Assembly (NCBI GenBank): GCA_041557595.1
Contig: JBFFGE010000070.1
Location: 1-21,294, forward strand
Source: JAOTYV01 sp041557595
Lineage (GTDB): Bacteria; Pseudomonadota; Alphaproteobacteria; UBA8366
DNA: 21,294 nt
Direction of reading: 5' to 3'
Shown: one piece after another, positions 1-8,273 of the stretch
Position numbering within the stretch: position 1 is the first letter of the stretch
How the letters are laid out: each line of letters opens with the position of its first letter
The notes under the pieces: generated by a model
The model's database searches: none
Told to the model about the DNA's origin: nothing
The model's input: only the letters and a program-made list of their open reading frames with translations
Translations under genes and position numbers: made by a program

Positions 1-28
1 AAGGGCGAGACCTTCCGGTCTCGCCCTT
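1..28. terminator. Perfect-stem intrinsic terminator
   Basis: A 12-bp perfect stem (1-12 pairing with 17-28) closes a 4-nt TTCC loop. The stem is GC-rich with AA/TT at its foot, the classic intrinsic terminator shape. It lies 17 bp beyond the stop of the ABC permease on the minus strand, so it should end that operon. It is symmetrical and could also stop plus-strand transcription entering from the left. The T-tract expected for the minus-strand reading lies beyond the window edge and cannot be checked. Confidence 0.85.
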
Positions 29-45
29 TCCGATTCGAAACCGCT

Positions 46-1584
46 CTATACGCCGTCGGTCTGCCTCGGCCGCACGATCCAGACGCCGATCAGGCCCAAC
101 ACCGCAAAAAGCGCCGGCGCGACCGCGAACCAGGATTCGGCGGTAACCAGCACGGTGGCCATCGCCCACAGGACGGAAGACAGCGCCTCGGCCAGCGTCG
201 CCAGGCGTGAGGAAATTTGCCGGCGGCGGAACAGGCTGCGCTTCGCCTGGGCGCGGAACCAGATCTGAATCATTGTCGCCGTCCCGGCCGAAATGGCGAT
301 CCCGCCGGCCAGCACGGCGGCGATAAAGGGGGTGGCCAGGGCGAGCGCGAAGACCAGCGGCGCGACGGCCAATGCGACCGCGCCCAGCACCGCCTCGACC
401 TTTGCCGCGAGGATGGCCCGCGCAGGGATCGGCGCCGACGCCACCAGATCCGGCGCATCCTCGCCCGACACCGCAAGCCAGGCCAGGCCGCCCGCAAGCT
501 GTCCCGAAGCCATAACGAGGACCGGCACCACGATCAGGAGCCCGTCGAGCCGGTCGCCGAAATTGTGCCATAGCAGCAATGCCGGCGGCAGCAGATAGAG
601 GATGTGTATCAGCGTTTGCGACAACAGCCACGGATCGCGCCACAACAGCATCCACTCCTTGCGGCGCAAGGACCGCTTGGTCGAGATCGGCCGAAACGTG
701 TCGCGGCTGCGTTGCCGGCGGATGTCCTGGAACGATACGCCCGACGCCGCAATCACGTGGTCGCCGAATCGCGCCGAGGTTATTGCGATCACAGTGACCA
801 GCAAGCCAAATCCGAGACCGCACAGTGCGACAAAGATCGGCATGTCCCCCATGGCGGCCCGTACCGGCCACCAAAGCGGACTGGATGGTTCCGGCATCAT
901 CGCGACGAAACGGTCCGAGGCGACGAATGACCCGCGCGAAAAACTGCCGCTGGACAAAATCGCCGCGGCCTGAATCCCGATGACGAAGGCCGCGCCGATC
1001 ACCGCCGCCACGACTTGCGCAACCGATCGCGTTCGCTTCGCGCCCAGGCTGCGGAACATCATCACCGTCAGTTGAATGGCAAAGGCAGTGCAGAGCGCGC
1101 CGAGCGCCAGGATGACCCCGTAGGCCGTGATCCATCGCGGCCCGTCCAGTACGACCAGCGTGTTTACGAACGGGCCGGCCACGGCGACCATCAAACCGGC
1201 GGTGGACAATGTTATCGCGGTCATCCGGACCGCGAAGACCCGGCGGGCCGAGGCCGGCGACGACAGGATCAGGTCCAGGTCGTCCCGCGCATAGAAGGCG
1301 CGCGTCACCGATTCCATCGCTTGCGAGATCATCATGGTGCAGGACAGGAAGATACTGCTCATCACCACCACGAGCGTCTGTTTGTCGCTCGCGATTCCGG
1401 CCTTCGCCACCGGGGCGATCACGAAATAGGCGATGAGATGCATCACCACGATAAAGACCGCGCCGATGACCAGCACCACCGCCGTTCGGCGGCTCTTGCC
1501 CGCGGTCATCATGGAGACCCAATCCCGCCAAAACAGACGGAACTCGTGCCGGGCGAACCAGGCCAACGTCGCCGACTGGTTCAT
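46..1584 (-). CDS. ABC-2 type exporter permease
   Basis: Membrane subunit (512 aa) of an ABC exporter, partner of the ATPase encoded just upstream. Hydrophobic segments are visible at about residues 34-57, 70-88, 124-146, 152-176 and 188-210, with several more between about 240 and 505, giving roughly ten to twelve. Two conserved-looking cytoplasmic stretches, DLDLILSSP near 103-110 and a later RRKEWMLLWRDP, resemble the coupling regions of large ABC-2 permeases whose substrates are mostly unknown. The start is well supported: its ATG overlaps the ATPase stop as ATGA at 1581-1584, so the two are translationally coupled. A strong hairpin terminator follows the stop. No periplasmic domain and no substrate-specific signature is visible, so the cargo cannot be named. 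Confidence 0.85.
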   Translation of the reverse strand: MNQSATLAWFARHEFRLFWRDWVSMMTAGKSRRTAVVLVIGAVFIVVMHLIAYFVIAPVAKAGIASDKQTLVVVMSSIFLSCTMMISQAMESVTRAFYARDDLDLILSSPASARRVFAVRMTAITLSTAGLMVAVAGPFVNTLVVLDGPRWITAYGVILALGALCTAFAIQLTVMMFRSLGAKRTRSVAQVVAAVIGAAFVIGIQAAAILSSGSFSRGSFVASDRFVAMMPEPSSPLWWPVRAAMGDMPIFVALCGLGFGLLVTVIAITSARFGDHVIAASGVSFQDIRRQRSRDTFRPISTKRSLRRKEWMLLWRDPWLLSQTLIHILYLLPPALLLWHNFGDRLDGLLIVVPVLVMASGQLAGGLAWLAVSGEDAPDLVASAPIPARAILAAKVEAVLGAVALAVAPLVFALALATPFIAAVLAGGIAISAGTATMIQIWFRAQAKRSLFRRRQISSRLATLAEALSSVLWAMATVLVTAESWFAVAPALFAVLGLIGVWIVRPRQTDGV

Positions 1585-2330
1585 GCGGCGTCCTGTTCGG
1601 CCACCAGATCGAGAAAGATATCTTCGAGGCTCGTGCCGGCCCTGCCACCCTGATGGCGCAGTTCGTCGAGCGTTCCCTCGGCGATCAGTTTACCCGCGTC
1701 GATGACGCCGATGCGCTCGGCCATGCGCTCGGCCACTTCGAGAATATGGGTGGTCAGGATCACCGTCACCCCGGTCGCCACCCGTTCGGCCAGCACGTTC
1801 TTCACCACGCGGGCCGAACCGGCATCGAGCCCGGTCAGGGGCTCGTCGAGAATAAGCAAGCGGGGCTCGTGCACCAGCGCGCCGGCCAGGGCGACCTTCT
1901 GGCGCATGCCCTTGGAAAAGCCCTGGCACCGTTCATGGGCGTGCGGTCCGAGGCCGAGCCAGGAAATCAATTCGTCGGCACGGGCTTTGCCGGCCGCAGC
2001 CTCGACCTCCCACAGACCGGCAACGAACTCGAGATACTCGTACGGCGTCAGGCGGTCGTAAATCATCGGCTCATCGGGAACCCAGGCGATCATGCGCTTT
2101 GCCGCGATCGGATCGGCGAGCGCGTCCAGCCCGAACACCGACACCGACCCGGCATCCGGCCGCAACAGCCCCGCCACGATCCGCAGCGTCGTGGTCTTCC
2201 CCGCCCCGTTCGGGCCCAGAAGCGCATAGAACTCGCCGCTTTTGACGCGCAGGTCGAGTCCGTCAACCGCCGGTTTGTCGAAACGCTTCGACAGGCCCTT
2301 GATCTCCAGAGCGGGCATTAAGTCATTCAT
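1581..2330 (-). CDS. ABC transporter ATP-binding protein
   Basis: Nucleotide-binding subunit (249 aa) that powers the exporter formed with the downstream permease. Walker A GPNGAGKT is at residues 39-46, the signature loop FSKGMRQKV replaces the standard LSGGQ, Walker B is LLILDEPLTGLD, and the switch histidine is in the TTHIL segment. At the Q-loop position the protein has VPDEP (about 84-88) rather than glutamine, as is often seen in ATPases paired with ABC-2 permeases. I chose the ATG at 2328-2330. The longer open frame begins at 2399, but its first residues are atypical and that ATG overlaps a TATAAA -10-like box. An alternative start four codons later (ATG ending at 2318) is possible. 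The 4-nt overlap with the permease marks a two-gene operon. Confidence 0.9.
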   Translation of the reverse strand: MNDLMPALEIKGLSKRFDKPAVDGLDLRVKSGEFYALLGPNGAGKTTTLRIVAGLLRPDAGSVSVFGLDALADPIAAKRMIAWVPDEPMIYDRLTPYEYLEFVAGLWEVEAAAGKARADELISWLGLGPHAHERCQGFSKGMRQKVALAGALVHEPRLLILDEPLTGLDAGSARVVKNVLAERVATGVTVILTTHILEVAERMAERIGVIDAGKLIAEGTLDELRHQGGRAGTSLEDIFLDLVAEQDAA

Positions 2331-2398
2331 TTCAAGCAAAAATTCCCCGAGCCCGCAGGACGGCGGCGGGAGACCCCCAAGTTTCCAAAACGCCGCCA

Positions 2399-2404
2399 TT
2401 TATA
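2399..2404 (-). promoter_or_regulatory. Candidate -10 box for the ABC exporter operon
   Basis: Read on the minus strand this is TATAAA, about 70 nt upstream of the chosen ATPase start. It would give a short leader and exclude the longer start at 2399. No good -35 hexamer is found at normal spacing, so support is modest. Confidence 0.3.
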
Positions 2405-2517
2405 CGGTAATAAAGGTTACGGAGACCTAAACGCCCCAAGGAATCCGCCATGAAAGTGAACCGGCAATTCGAAATTCGGCGCCTTTCGAAGCCCATTTCG
2501 CGGACAGCCCGCCAAAA

Positions 2518-2560
2518 TGTCCGGACAACTTGACAGCATGGCCCGGAAAGCCTCACCTTA
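2518..2560 (+). promoter_or_regulatory. Candidate promoter with adjacent palindrome
   Basis: A perfect -35 hexamer TTGACA lies at 2530-2535. About 17-18 nt further on is only a weak -10 (CACCTT, 2554-2559). Directly upstream, at 2518-2527, is the perfect 10-bp palindrome TGTCCGGACA, placed where a regulator could act on the promoter. It would drive the hydrolase/oxidoreductase operon starting at 2601. The rest of the 270-bp divergent gap (2331-2600) shows no coding frame that I believe. Confidence 0.35.
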
Positions 2561-2600
2561 GCGACCCCTTGGCAGGGCAATACCGGGCGTGGGAGACGGC

Positions 2601-3368
2601 ATGGACAGGTTGGATATTGGCGGCGTCGGCATCGATCTTTGGCGGCAAGGCACGGGTCGGCCCGTGCTTTTCCTGCATCCGGGCGACGGTTTCCCGGAGG
2701 ACGATCCCTTTCTCGCTGCGCTGGCCAGGAACTACGACGTGCTGGCGCCCTGGCACCCGGGATTCGGCAATTCGGATTTTCCCGCCGGATGGGCAACGGT
2801 CGACGATCTCGCCTATTTCTACTTCGACCTGCTCGACCAATTGGGGCTCGAGGACGTCGCCTTGGTCGGCGCCTCCTTCGGCGGTTGGATTGCCGCGGAA
2901 ATGGCCGTCCGCGGCCATAACCGGCTCGGCCGGCTGGTGCTGATCGATGCGCTCGGCATCAAGCTCTCCGATCGCACGACACGCGATATCGCCGATTTCC
3001 ACAACACCGACGCCGCCCTGCTGGAAACCCTGAAATGGGCGAACCCGGAAGGCCGGCAGCCGGATTTGATGCGTTATGACGACGACGCGCTGACGGCCGT
3101 CGTGCGGTCCCGCGAGGCCTTCGCCCACTATGGCTGGAAGCCCTATATGCACAATCCGGTGCTGACCCGCTGGCTGCATCGGATCGCGCTGCCGACGCTG
3201 GTGCTGTGGGGCGCGGAGGACGGCATCGTCAAACCGGATTACGGGCAGGGCTATGCCGCCCGGATTCCCGGCGCCCGATTCGAGCAGGTAGCGAATGCCG
3301 GCCACTTTCCGCATATCGAGCAGGCGGCGGCCAGCGTCGAACTCGTGCGCGCCTTTATCGACGGTTGA
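2601..3368 (+). CDS. Alpha/beta-fold hydrolase
   Basis: A 255-aa cytoplasmic serine hydrolase of the alpha/beta fold. The nucleophile elbow GASFGG places the catalytic serine at residue 92. The acid is probably Asp207 in WGAEDGIV, and His235 in NAGHFPH completes the triad. The oxyanion strand is FLHPGDG (about 24-30). A short cap lies around residues 120-190. The ATG at 2601 is preceded by GGGAGA at good spacing, while a GTG at 2589 would add only four residues. The stop is 13 nt before the start of a luciferase-like oxidoreductase, so the two are almost certainly one operon. Possible jobs are hydrolysis of an ester, or C-C cleavage of a ring-opened product in a small degradation pathway. The sequence alone does not fix the substrate. 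Confidence 0.88.
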   Translation: MDRLDIGGVGIDLWRQGTGRPVLFLHPGDGFPEDDPFLAALARNYDVLAPWHPGFGNSDFPAGWATVDDLAYFYFDLLDQLGLEDVALVGASFGGWIAAEMAVRGHNRLGRLVLIDALGIKLSDRTTRDIADFHNTDAALLETLKWANPEGRQPDLMRYDDDALTAVVRSREAFAHYGWKPYMHNPVLTRWLHRIALPTLVLWGAEDGIVKPDYGQGYAARIPGARFEQVANAGHFPHIEQAAASVELVRAFIDG

Positions 3369-3381
3369 GGGAGACAGAACA

Positions 3382-4569
3382 ATGCGGACCTATCATTTTT
3401 CGGAACTGCCCTACCCCGACGTCTGGGAAGGCCGTTCGTCGCTCCGCGTGAACATTCCCAACGAAGTCTACGATCCGAAGGTCGGCGCGGACCTGTATGA
3501 GCGCTTTTTCGACGAATGGGTGCTGTGCGACGAGCTCGGCCTCAACATCATGGTCAACGAGCATCATGCCACCGCGACCTGCGTCAACCCGGCCTGCACC
3601 CTGCCGCTCGCCATTCTGGCGCGGATCACCAAGAAGGCGCGCCTGCTCGCGCTCGGCGTGCCGATCGCCAACCGCCCGAACCCGGTGCGGGTGGCGGAAG
3701 AACTCGCGATGATCGACGTAATCTCGCGCGGCCGGCTCGACATGGGACTGGTGCGCGGCTCGCCCTACGAGATCGCGCCGACCAACGCCAAGCCGGTCGG
3801 CCAGATGGAGCGCTTCTGGGAGGCGCACGACCTGGTGCTCAAGGCGATGACGACGCGCGACGGCCCGTTCAGTTGGGAAAGCGAAAACTATCACTACCGC
3901 AAGGTCAACATCTGGCCGCGCCCCTATCAGGACCCGCACCCGCCGGTCTGGGTCACCGCGACCAGCCCGAGCAGCGCGCCCCGCATCGCGCAAAACCGCC
4001 ACGTGATCGCGACGCTGATTTCCGGCGTGATCGCCAAGGATCTCTTCAAGGCCTATCGCGATCATGCGCGGGCCGACGGCTGGGAACCGGGGCTCGACCG
4101 TTTCGCCTATTGCGCCATCGTCGGCGTCGGCGAAACCGAGGCGGAAGGCCTGCGCCGCGCCGATCAGATCGCGGACTATGTGCGCACCAGCCCGATTGTC
4201 GCCAAGGAATTCGCCAGCCCGCCGGGCTACAAGAAAATCCCCGCCGAGATCGCCACCATCCGGGCCGGGCCGAATGCGGGCAACCGGCCGCTGAAGACAC
4301 CGGAAGGACGCCTGATCGACCAGAAGACCGCGACGGTCGAGGATTTCATCGAGGCCTGCAGCGTGTTCGCCGGCACCCCCGACCAGGTCTACGACCAGAT
4401 CGCCCGCTTCTACGATTTCACCGGCGGATTCGGCAATCTGTTGATGATGGGACAGGGCGGCCACCTGTCGCACGAAGAAACGGTCGCCAACCTGACGCTG
4501 TACGCGAAAGAGGTGCAGCCGCGGCTGCAAGAGCTGCACAGCCGACCGCTGGCGATGACCGCGGAGTAG
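3382..4569 (+). CDS. Luciferase-like (LLM class) flavin-dependent monooxygenase
   Basis: A 395-aa member of the bacterial luciferase-like family, enzymes that use reduced flavin supplied by a reductase and O2 to oxygenate small organic substrates. The family hallmark NEHH occurs near residues 54-57, followed by the typical barrel strands GVPIANRPNPVRVAEELAMID and GRLDMGLVRG. The C-terminal part contains the usual FAGTPDQVYDQI and FGNLLMM segments. An in-frame extension back to 3295 exists, but the ATG at 3382 has GAGGGAGA upstream and begins directly at the first family strand. It lies 13 nt after the alpha/beta hydrolase, suggesting a monooxygenase-hydrolase pair acting on consecutive steps. 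No flavin reductase gene is in the window, so reduced flavin must come from elsewhere. The substrate is unknown. Confidence 0.88.
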   Translation: MRTYHFSELPYPDVWEGRSSLRVNIPNEVYDPKVGADLYERFFDEWVLCDELGLNIMVNEHHATATCVNPACTLPLAILARITKKARLLALGVPIANRPNPVRVAEELAMIDVISRGRLDMGLVRGSPYEIAPTNAKPVGQMERFWEAHDLVLKAMTTRDGPFSWESENYHYRKVNIWPRPYQDPHPPVWVTATSPSSAPRIAQNRHVIATLISGVIAKDLFKAYRDHARADGWEPGLDRFAYCAIVGVGETEAEGLRRADQIADYVRTSPIVAKEFASPPGYKKIPAEIATIRAGPNAGNRPLKTPEGRLIDQKTATVEDFIEACSVFAGTPDQVYDQIARFYDFTGGFGNLLMMGQGGHLSHEETVANLTLYAKEVQPRLQELHSRPLAMTAE

Positions 4570-4625
4570 CCGACGGACAAGGCTCGACGCGGCGGCCGGC
4601 AGCGATTCAGCCGATTATCGGACAC

Positions 4626-5531
4626 TCACCCGGTCGGCCCGATAACGCTGTCCCAATCCGGCAGCGGGCGTTCCTCGAAGGGCCGGTCCCAGGCGTTGCA
4701 ATTGTCGGCATCGACGATATCCACCGGCAGCTCGATTTGCGCCGGGACCGGCTCGCCCGAAATCACCCGAACAGCGGCTTCCGTGGCGATGCACGCCATT
4801 GTCATCGCATCGTAAGCCGCGGTCGCCCGCATCCATCCCGCCTTGATCGCCGCAATCGCCTCCGGCATCGCATTGACACCGACGACCGGCATGCGGCGCT
4901 CCGTCGATTTCAGAGCATCGATGACCCCCATGGCCATGAAGTCGTTCGCCGAAACGACGCCATCGATTTTTGGGTGCCGCTCGAGCACGTCCAGCATCGC
5001 GCGACGGGCATCTTCGCGCTGATAGTTGCCGCAGCGCCGGGCGATAATGTTGATGTTGCGATTTGCCGCCGCGATGTCCAGGAAGCCCTGCGTTCGAGGG
5101 GCGCTGGTCGGCGAGTTCGGACTGCCTTCCAGGACCACCAGATCACCCTTCTTACTGATCGAATCGACCAGATATTTGGCAATGCCTGATGCCAAAGCGT
5201 AGTTGTCGGATGTGACGAATGTCTTCGCCTGGATCCCATCGGCGTTGCAGACGAAAAATATCAACGGAATTTCCGCGTCGACGACCTTCTGCAATCCCGC
5301 ATTCAAGGACGTCGGGTGGGCCGGCGCGATCAAGAGTGCGTCGGGCCCGCTCGCCAACGCCTCGGCGAGCAGCGCCTCCTGCTCGACCGGGTCGTCCGGC
5401 GTTTCCGGCGTGAAGCTCAAGAGTTCGCAATCCAGCCACCGGGCAACGCGCCGGGCGCCAAGACGCGCACCGTCATATGCGGGATTTGTCCTGTTCTTGG
5501 TAATGCAACACAAGCGGTATCGGGACCCCAT
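4626..5531 (-). CDS. Sugar-binding-protein-like (Peripla_BP_4 fold) without signal peptide
   Basis: A 301-aa protein resembling ribose-type ABC substrate-binding proteins and the effector domain of LacI regulators. Diagnostic pieces are TKNRTNPAY (11-19) where the mature domain normally begins, GSPNSPTSAPRTQGF (136-150), SANDFMAMG (194-202) and VVGVN (216-220). The normal signal peptide is absent. The ATG at 5531 has GGAGAGG upstream, and an in-frame TAG lies only eight codons before it (5556-5558), so no export signal can be hidden upstream. There is also no helix-turn-helix. No ABC permease or ATPase for sugars is adjacent. It may be a cytoplasmic sugar-binding protein, or a gene that has lost its 5' end. 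The divergent neighbour is an aldo/keto reductase, which fits a sugar-related theme. Confidence 0.75.
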   Translation of the reverse strand: MGSRYRLCCITKNRTNPAYDGARLGARRVARWLDCELLSFTPETPDDPVEQEALLAEALASGPDALLIAPAHPTSLNAGLQKVVDAEIPLIFFVCNADGIQAKTFVTSDNYALASGIAKYLVDSISKKGDLVVLEGSPNSPTSAPRTQGFLDIAAANRNINIIARRCGNYQREDARRAMLDVLERHPKIDGVVSANDFMAMGVIDALKSTERRMPVVGVNAMPEAIAAIKAGWMRATAAYDAMTMACIATEAAVRVISGEPVPAQIELPVDIVDADNCNAWDRPFEERPLPDWDSVIGPTG

Positions 5532-5736
5532 CGGCGTTGCCTCTCCGTCGCAATGCTATATCGAACGTAGAGAGTATCACGCACCCCGCCAGACGGTACC
5601 GGCGATGCATCGATGGACGTATTCTGGTTTCGGTTCCATCCCGGGACTGCTATGCCGGTGCGACGTTCCGGTGATTGCCCCGTCCCGCGGACGCGGGCAC
5701 GGTTTTCCATTTGCAGCAATACGAAAGGCGCCCTTC
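5532..5736. promoter_or_regulatory. Divergent intergenic region with palindromes
   Basis: This 205-bp region separates the minus-strand binding-protein gene from the plus-strand aldo/keto reductase and should hold both promoters. It contains the perfect 10-bp palindrome CGATGCATCG (5603-5612), operator-like in shape. A GC-rich hairpin (CCCGC 5684-5688 pairing with GCGGG 5693-5697) falls in the leader of the reductase gene. No convincing -35/-10 pair was found. Confidence 0.3.
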
Positions 5737-6732
5737 ATGGACAAGAAACGATTTGGCCACACGGATCTCGAAATTTCGCGATTGACGTTCGGGTGCGGTG
5801 CGGTCGGCGGATTGATGACGGCGGGCAGCGCGGCCGATCAGGATCGCGCCGTCGCCTGGGCGCGGGATCACGGCATCAACCACTTCGACACGGCGCCGTC
5901 CTACGGCAAAACCGCGTCGGAGAGCAATCTGGGCCGGGCGCTCGGCCGTAACCGCGACGGCATCGTTGTCAGCACCAAAGTCGGCGTGACCGAAGCGGAT
6001 CACGGCAATCTCGCGGAAACGATCCGGGCCTCGCTCGAAGCCAGCCTTAAGCGATTGCAACAGGACCATGTCGATATTTTCCAGCTGCACAACATGCTGG
6101 AAGCGCCGAACGAACGGGGAAACCTGAGCGCCGACCAGGTCCTCAACGACATCGTCCCCGTGTTCATGAAACTGCGCGATGAAGGAAAAACGCGCTATCT
6201 CGGTTTTACCGCCAAGGGCGCCACGGACGCGCTGCACAAATTGCTTGAATCGGGCTGCTTCGACAGCGCGCAGATTTTTTACAACATGCTTGTCCCGTCG
6301 GCCGGCGAAGCGGTACCCGCCGGGTATCCCGCACAGGACTACCGTCAGCTCCTGACCGTGGCCGAACGCCAGGGCGTGGGATCGATCGGCGTTCGGATCA
6401 TGGCCGGCGGCGCGCTGTCCGGGAGCGAGACGCGCCATCCCCTGGGGATGCAAACCGTCTCGCCGATCGGATCGAGCGCCGACTACGCGAGCGACGTTCG
6501 ACTGGCCTTGCGGTTCGAACCGATTGTCGCGGCCGGCCACGCCGCAAGCCTGCCGGAACTGGCAATCCGTTACGTAATTTCGAACCCTGCGGTGTCGACC
6601 GCCGAAATCGGCATCGCTACGCTCGAAGAATTTCAGCTCACGACCGCGGCGGTCGAAAAAGGACCGCTATCGCAAAAAGCGTTGGCTGACATCAAAGAAA
6701 TCCAGGTGGGGTTTGCCGCGGAACGCGCCTAA
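5737..6732 (+). CDS. Aldo/keto reductase
   Basis: A 331-aa NAD(P)H-dependent oxidoreductase of the aldo/keto reductase superfamily. The full catalytic tetrad is visible: Asp51 and Tyr56 in FDTAPSYG, Lys81 in VSTKVG, and His118 in FQLHN. The N-terminal RFGHTDLEISRLTFGCG hairpin and the C-terminal AIRYVISNPAVSTAEIG cofactor strand are typical. The open frame runs back to 5203, but that stretch overlaps the binding-protein gene. The ATG at 5737 has GAAAGG eight nt upstream and starts exactly where the family starts. Length is normal. The divergent sugar-binding-like gene suggests an aldose or related aldehyde as substrate, similar to D-threo-aldose dehydrogenase-type members, but that is inference. 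Confidence 0.9.
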   Translation: MDKKRFGHTDLEISRLTFGCGAVGGLMTAGSAADQDRAVAWARDHGINHFDTAPSYGKTASESNLGRALGRNRDGIVVSTKVGVTEADHGNLAETIRASLEASLKRLQQDHVDIFQLHNMLEAPNERGNLSADQVLNDIVPVFMKLRDEGKTRYLGFTAKGATDALHKLLESGCFDSAQIFYNMLVPSAGEAVPAGYPAQDYRQLLTVAERQGVGSIGVRIMAGGALSGSETRHPLGMQTVSPIGSSADYASDVRLALRFEPIVAAGHAASLPELAIRYVISNPAVSTAEIGIATLEEFQLTTAAVEKGPLSQKALADIKEIQVGFAAERA

Positions 6733-6733
6733 A

Positions 6734-6834
6734 GCAAATCCCGAGCGAACCGAAACGGTTCGCGACGACGTATTTGCGCAAAAAACAAGAGATAGACCAT
6801 TTCATATGAGTCATCGTAAACAAGAGATGGTCTA
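6734..6834. repeat. Compact palindromic intergenic element
   Basis: The gap between the convergent reductase and aminotransferase genes is packed with symmetry. An 8-bp stem GCGAACCG/CGGTTCGC (6745-6752 and 6756-6763, AAA loop) sits inside an outer GCAAAT/ATTTGC pair (6734-6739 and 6772-6777). A second inverted pair, TAGACCAT (6793-6800) and ATGGTCTA (6827-6834), follows. AAACAAGAGAT occurs twice as a direct repeat just before those two arms (about 6783-6793 and 6818-6828). No T-tract follows the hairpin, so it is not a textbook terminator. The layout recalls the short palindromic intergenic repeats of alphaproteobacteria, but no second copy exists in this window. Confidence 0.5.
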
Positions 6835-6902
6835 AGCCAAGACCGTTTCCATCGACGCGTCAGGGCGCCGACAGGAAACGGCAGTCGAAAGCGCAGCCCC
6901 CC

Positions 6903-8105
6903 TCACCGCAATGCCGCGCAGGCCTGCTGAATCAATTCCCCGCCGCGGATCAAATCCGCTTCCGGCGCCACGAAGCTCGCCCGGAAATAAGGCTCCAGCC
7001 CATAGGCTACGCCCTGCACCACGGCGACCCCGACAGAGTCCAACAAATACATGGTGAAGTCGGTATCGGACTCGATCACCTTGCCGTCCGGCGTGCGCTT
7101 GCCGATCGTCCCGGCGCAGGAGCAAAAGATATACATCGCGCCTTCCGGCAGGCGGCAGCTCAAACCCTCGGCCGCGGTCAGCTTCTCGAACAGCATGTCG
7201 CGGCGCATTTGCAGATTGGCGGTCCGCTCGCGCACGAATTCCTGCGGACCCGTCAGCGCCGCGATGGCCGCGCCCTGACTGACCGGGCTGATTCCCGATG
7301 TGCTCTGCGACTGCATCTTCGACATGTTGCCGATGACTTCTTTCGGTCCGCCGGCGAATCCGACGCGCCAACCGGTCATCGAATAGGCCTTGGACACGCC
7401 GTTGCAGGTCACCGTTCGGTCGTAGAGACGCGGCTCGATCTGCGCGAAGGTCGAGAATTCGCGGCCGTCATAAATCAGATGCTCGTACACATCGTCGCTC
7501 AGAACGTGGACGTGCGGATGCGCCAACAACACGTCGGCCAGCGCCTTCATTTCCTGCGGAGAGTAGGTCGCGCCAGTCGGATTGCTGGGCGAGCTGAACA
7601 TCAGCCATTTCGTCTTGTCGGTGATCGCCTCGTCCAATTGTTCGGGCCGCATCTTGAACAGATTGTTCTGACCGCACTGCACGACGACCGGCGTCCCGCC
7701 GGCGAGCAGCACCATATCCGGATAGGACGTCCAGAACGGCGCCGGGATGATCACCTCGTCGCCCGCGCCGACCGTGGCCATCAACGCGTTGAACAAGACC
7801 TGCTTGGTCCCGGAACCGACGGCGATCTGGTCCAGCCCATATTCGAGCCCGTTGTCGCGGCGAAACTTGATTTGCGCGGCTTCGCGCATCGGCTGGAGCC
7901 CGTTGATCGGGGTATAGCGGATCTCGTCCCGCCGCATGACCTCGATTGCCGCCTCTTTCGCATGATCCGGCGTCGGGAAATCCGGCTCGCCCGCGGTCAA
8001 CTTGACGATATCCCGGCCCTCGGCCTGCAGCTCGCGGACCCGCACCGAAGCGATCTGGCTCGGCGACGGTTTGAAGCGGCTCATGCGCGGCGCGAATAAA
8101 TCCAT
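6903..8105 (-). CDS. PLP-dependent aminotransferase, class I (aspartate/prephenate type)
   Basis: A 400-aa fold-type I aminotransferase that moves an amino group between an amino acid and a 2-oxo acid using pyridoxal phosphate. The Schiff-base lysine is Lys239 in NGVSKAYSMTGWR. Other cofactor residues are Asn175 in SPSNPTG, and Asp205 with Tyr207 in SDDVYE. The C-terminal arginine in EPYFRASF would bind the substrate carboxylate. The GEPDFPTP segment at 39-46 is characteristic of subgroup I-beta aspartate aminotransferases, many of which also transaminate prephenate to arogenate. Substrate choice cannot be settled here. The start ATG at 8105 has GGGAGA upstream, and an alternative Met8 exists. 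It is divergent from ridA, whose product detoxifies imine intermediates released by PLP enzymes. Confidence 0.92.
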   Translation of the reverse strand: MDLFAPRMSRFKPSPSQIASVRVRELQAEGRDIVKLTAGEPDFPTPDHAKEAAIEVMRRDEIRYTPINGLQPMREAAQIKFRRDNGLEYGLDQIAVGSGTKQVLFNALMATVGAGDEVIIPAPFWTSYPDMVLLAGGTPVVVQCGQNNLFKMRPEQLDEAITDKTKWLMFSSPSNPTGATYSPQEMKALADVLLAHPHVHVLSDDVYEHLIYDGREFSTFAQIEPRLYDRTVTCNGVSKAYSMTGWRVGFAGGPKEVIGNMSKMQSQSTSGISPVSQGAAIAALTGPQEFVRERTANLQMRRDMLFEKLTAAEGLSCRLPEGAMYIFCSCAGTIGKRTPDGKVIESDTDFTMYLLDSVGVAVVQGVAYGLEPYFRASFVAPEADLIRGGELIQQACAALR

Positions 8106-8273
8106 TTAGGTATTCTCCCTTTGCAGACGGCGGTGGACCGTCGATTTCGATATCCGCTCCCGGCTGCGGCCCGCGGATGGCGTTGTCATCATATGCGGAA
8201 TTGGTTCGACGACGCTATTGCGCGATGATCGCGAACGCCCGAATCACTGTCAAAATCACCGATGGAGAGTATC

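Noticed and set aside
4570..4625. Possible terminator between the convergent flavin monooxygenase and binding-protein genes
   Set aside because: Only an 11-bp palindrome CCGAT-T-ATCGG (4611-4621) is present, with no workable loop and no T-tract.
3516..5189. Long plus-strand open frame of 557 codons overlapping the flavin monooxygenase
   Set aside because: It is rich in Arg, Ala, Gly and Pro with no family motifs, lies in another frame of a confident gene and continues antisense to the binding-protein gene. This is typical of a GC-rich shadow.
5203..5736. N-terminal extension of the aldo/keto reductase frame by 178 codons
   Set aside because: The extension overlaps the divergent binding-protein gene and has no domain. 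The ATG at 5737 has a ribosome site and begins where the family begins.
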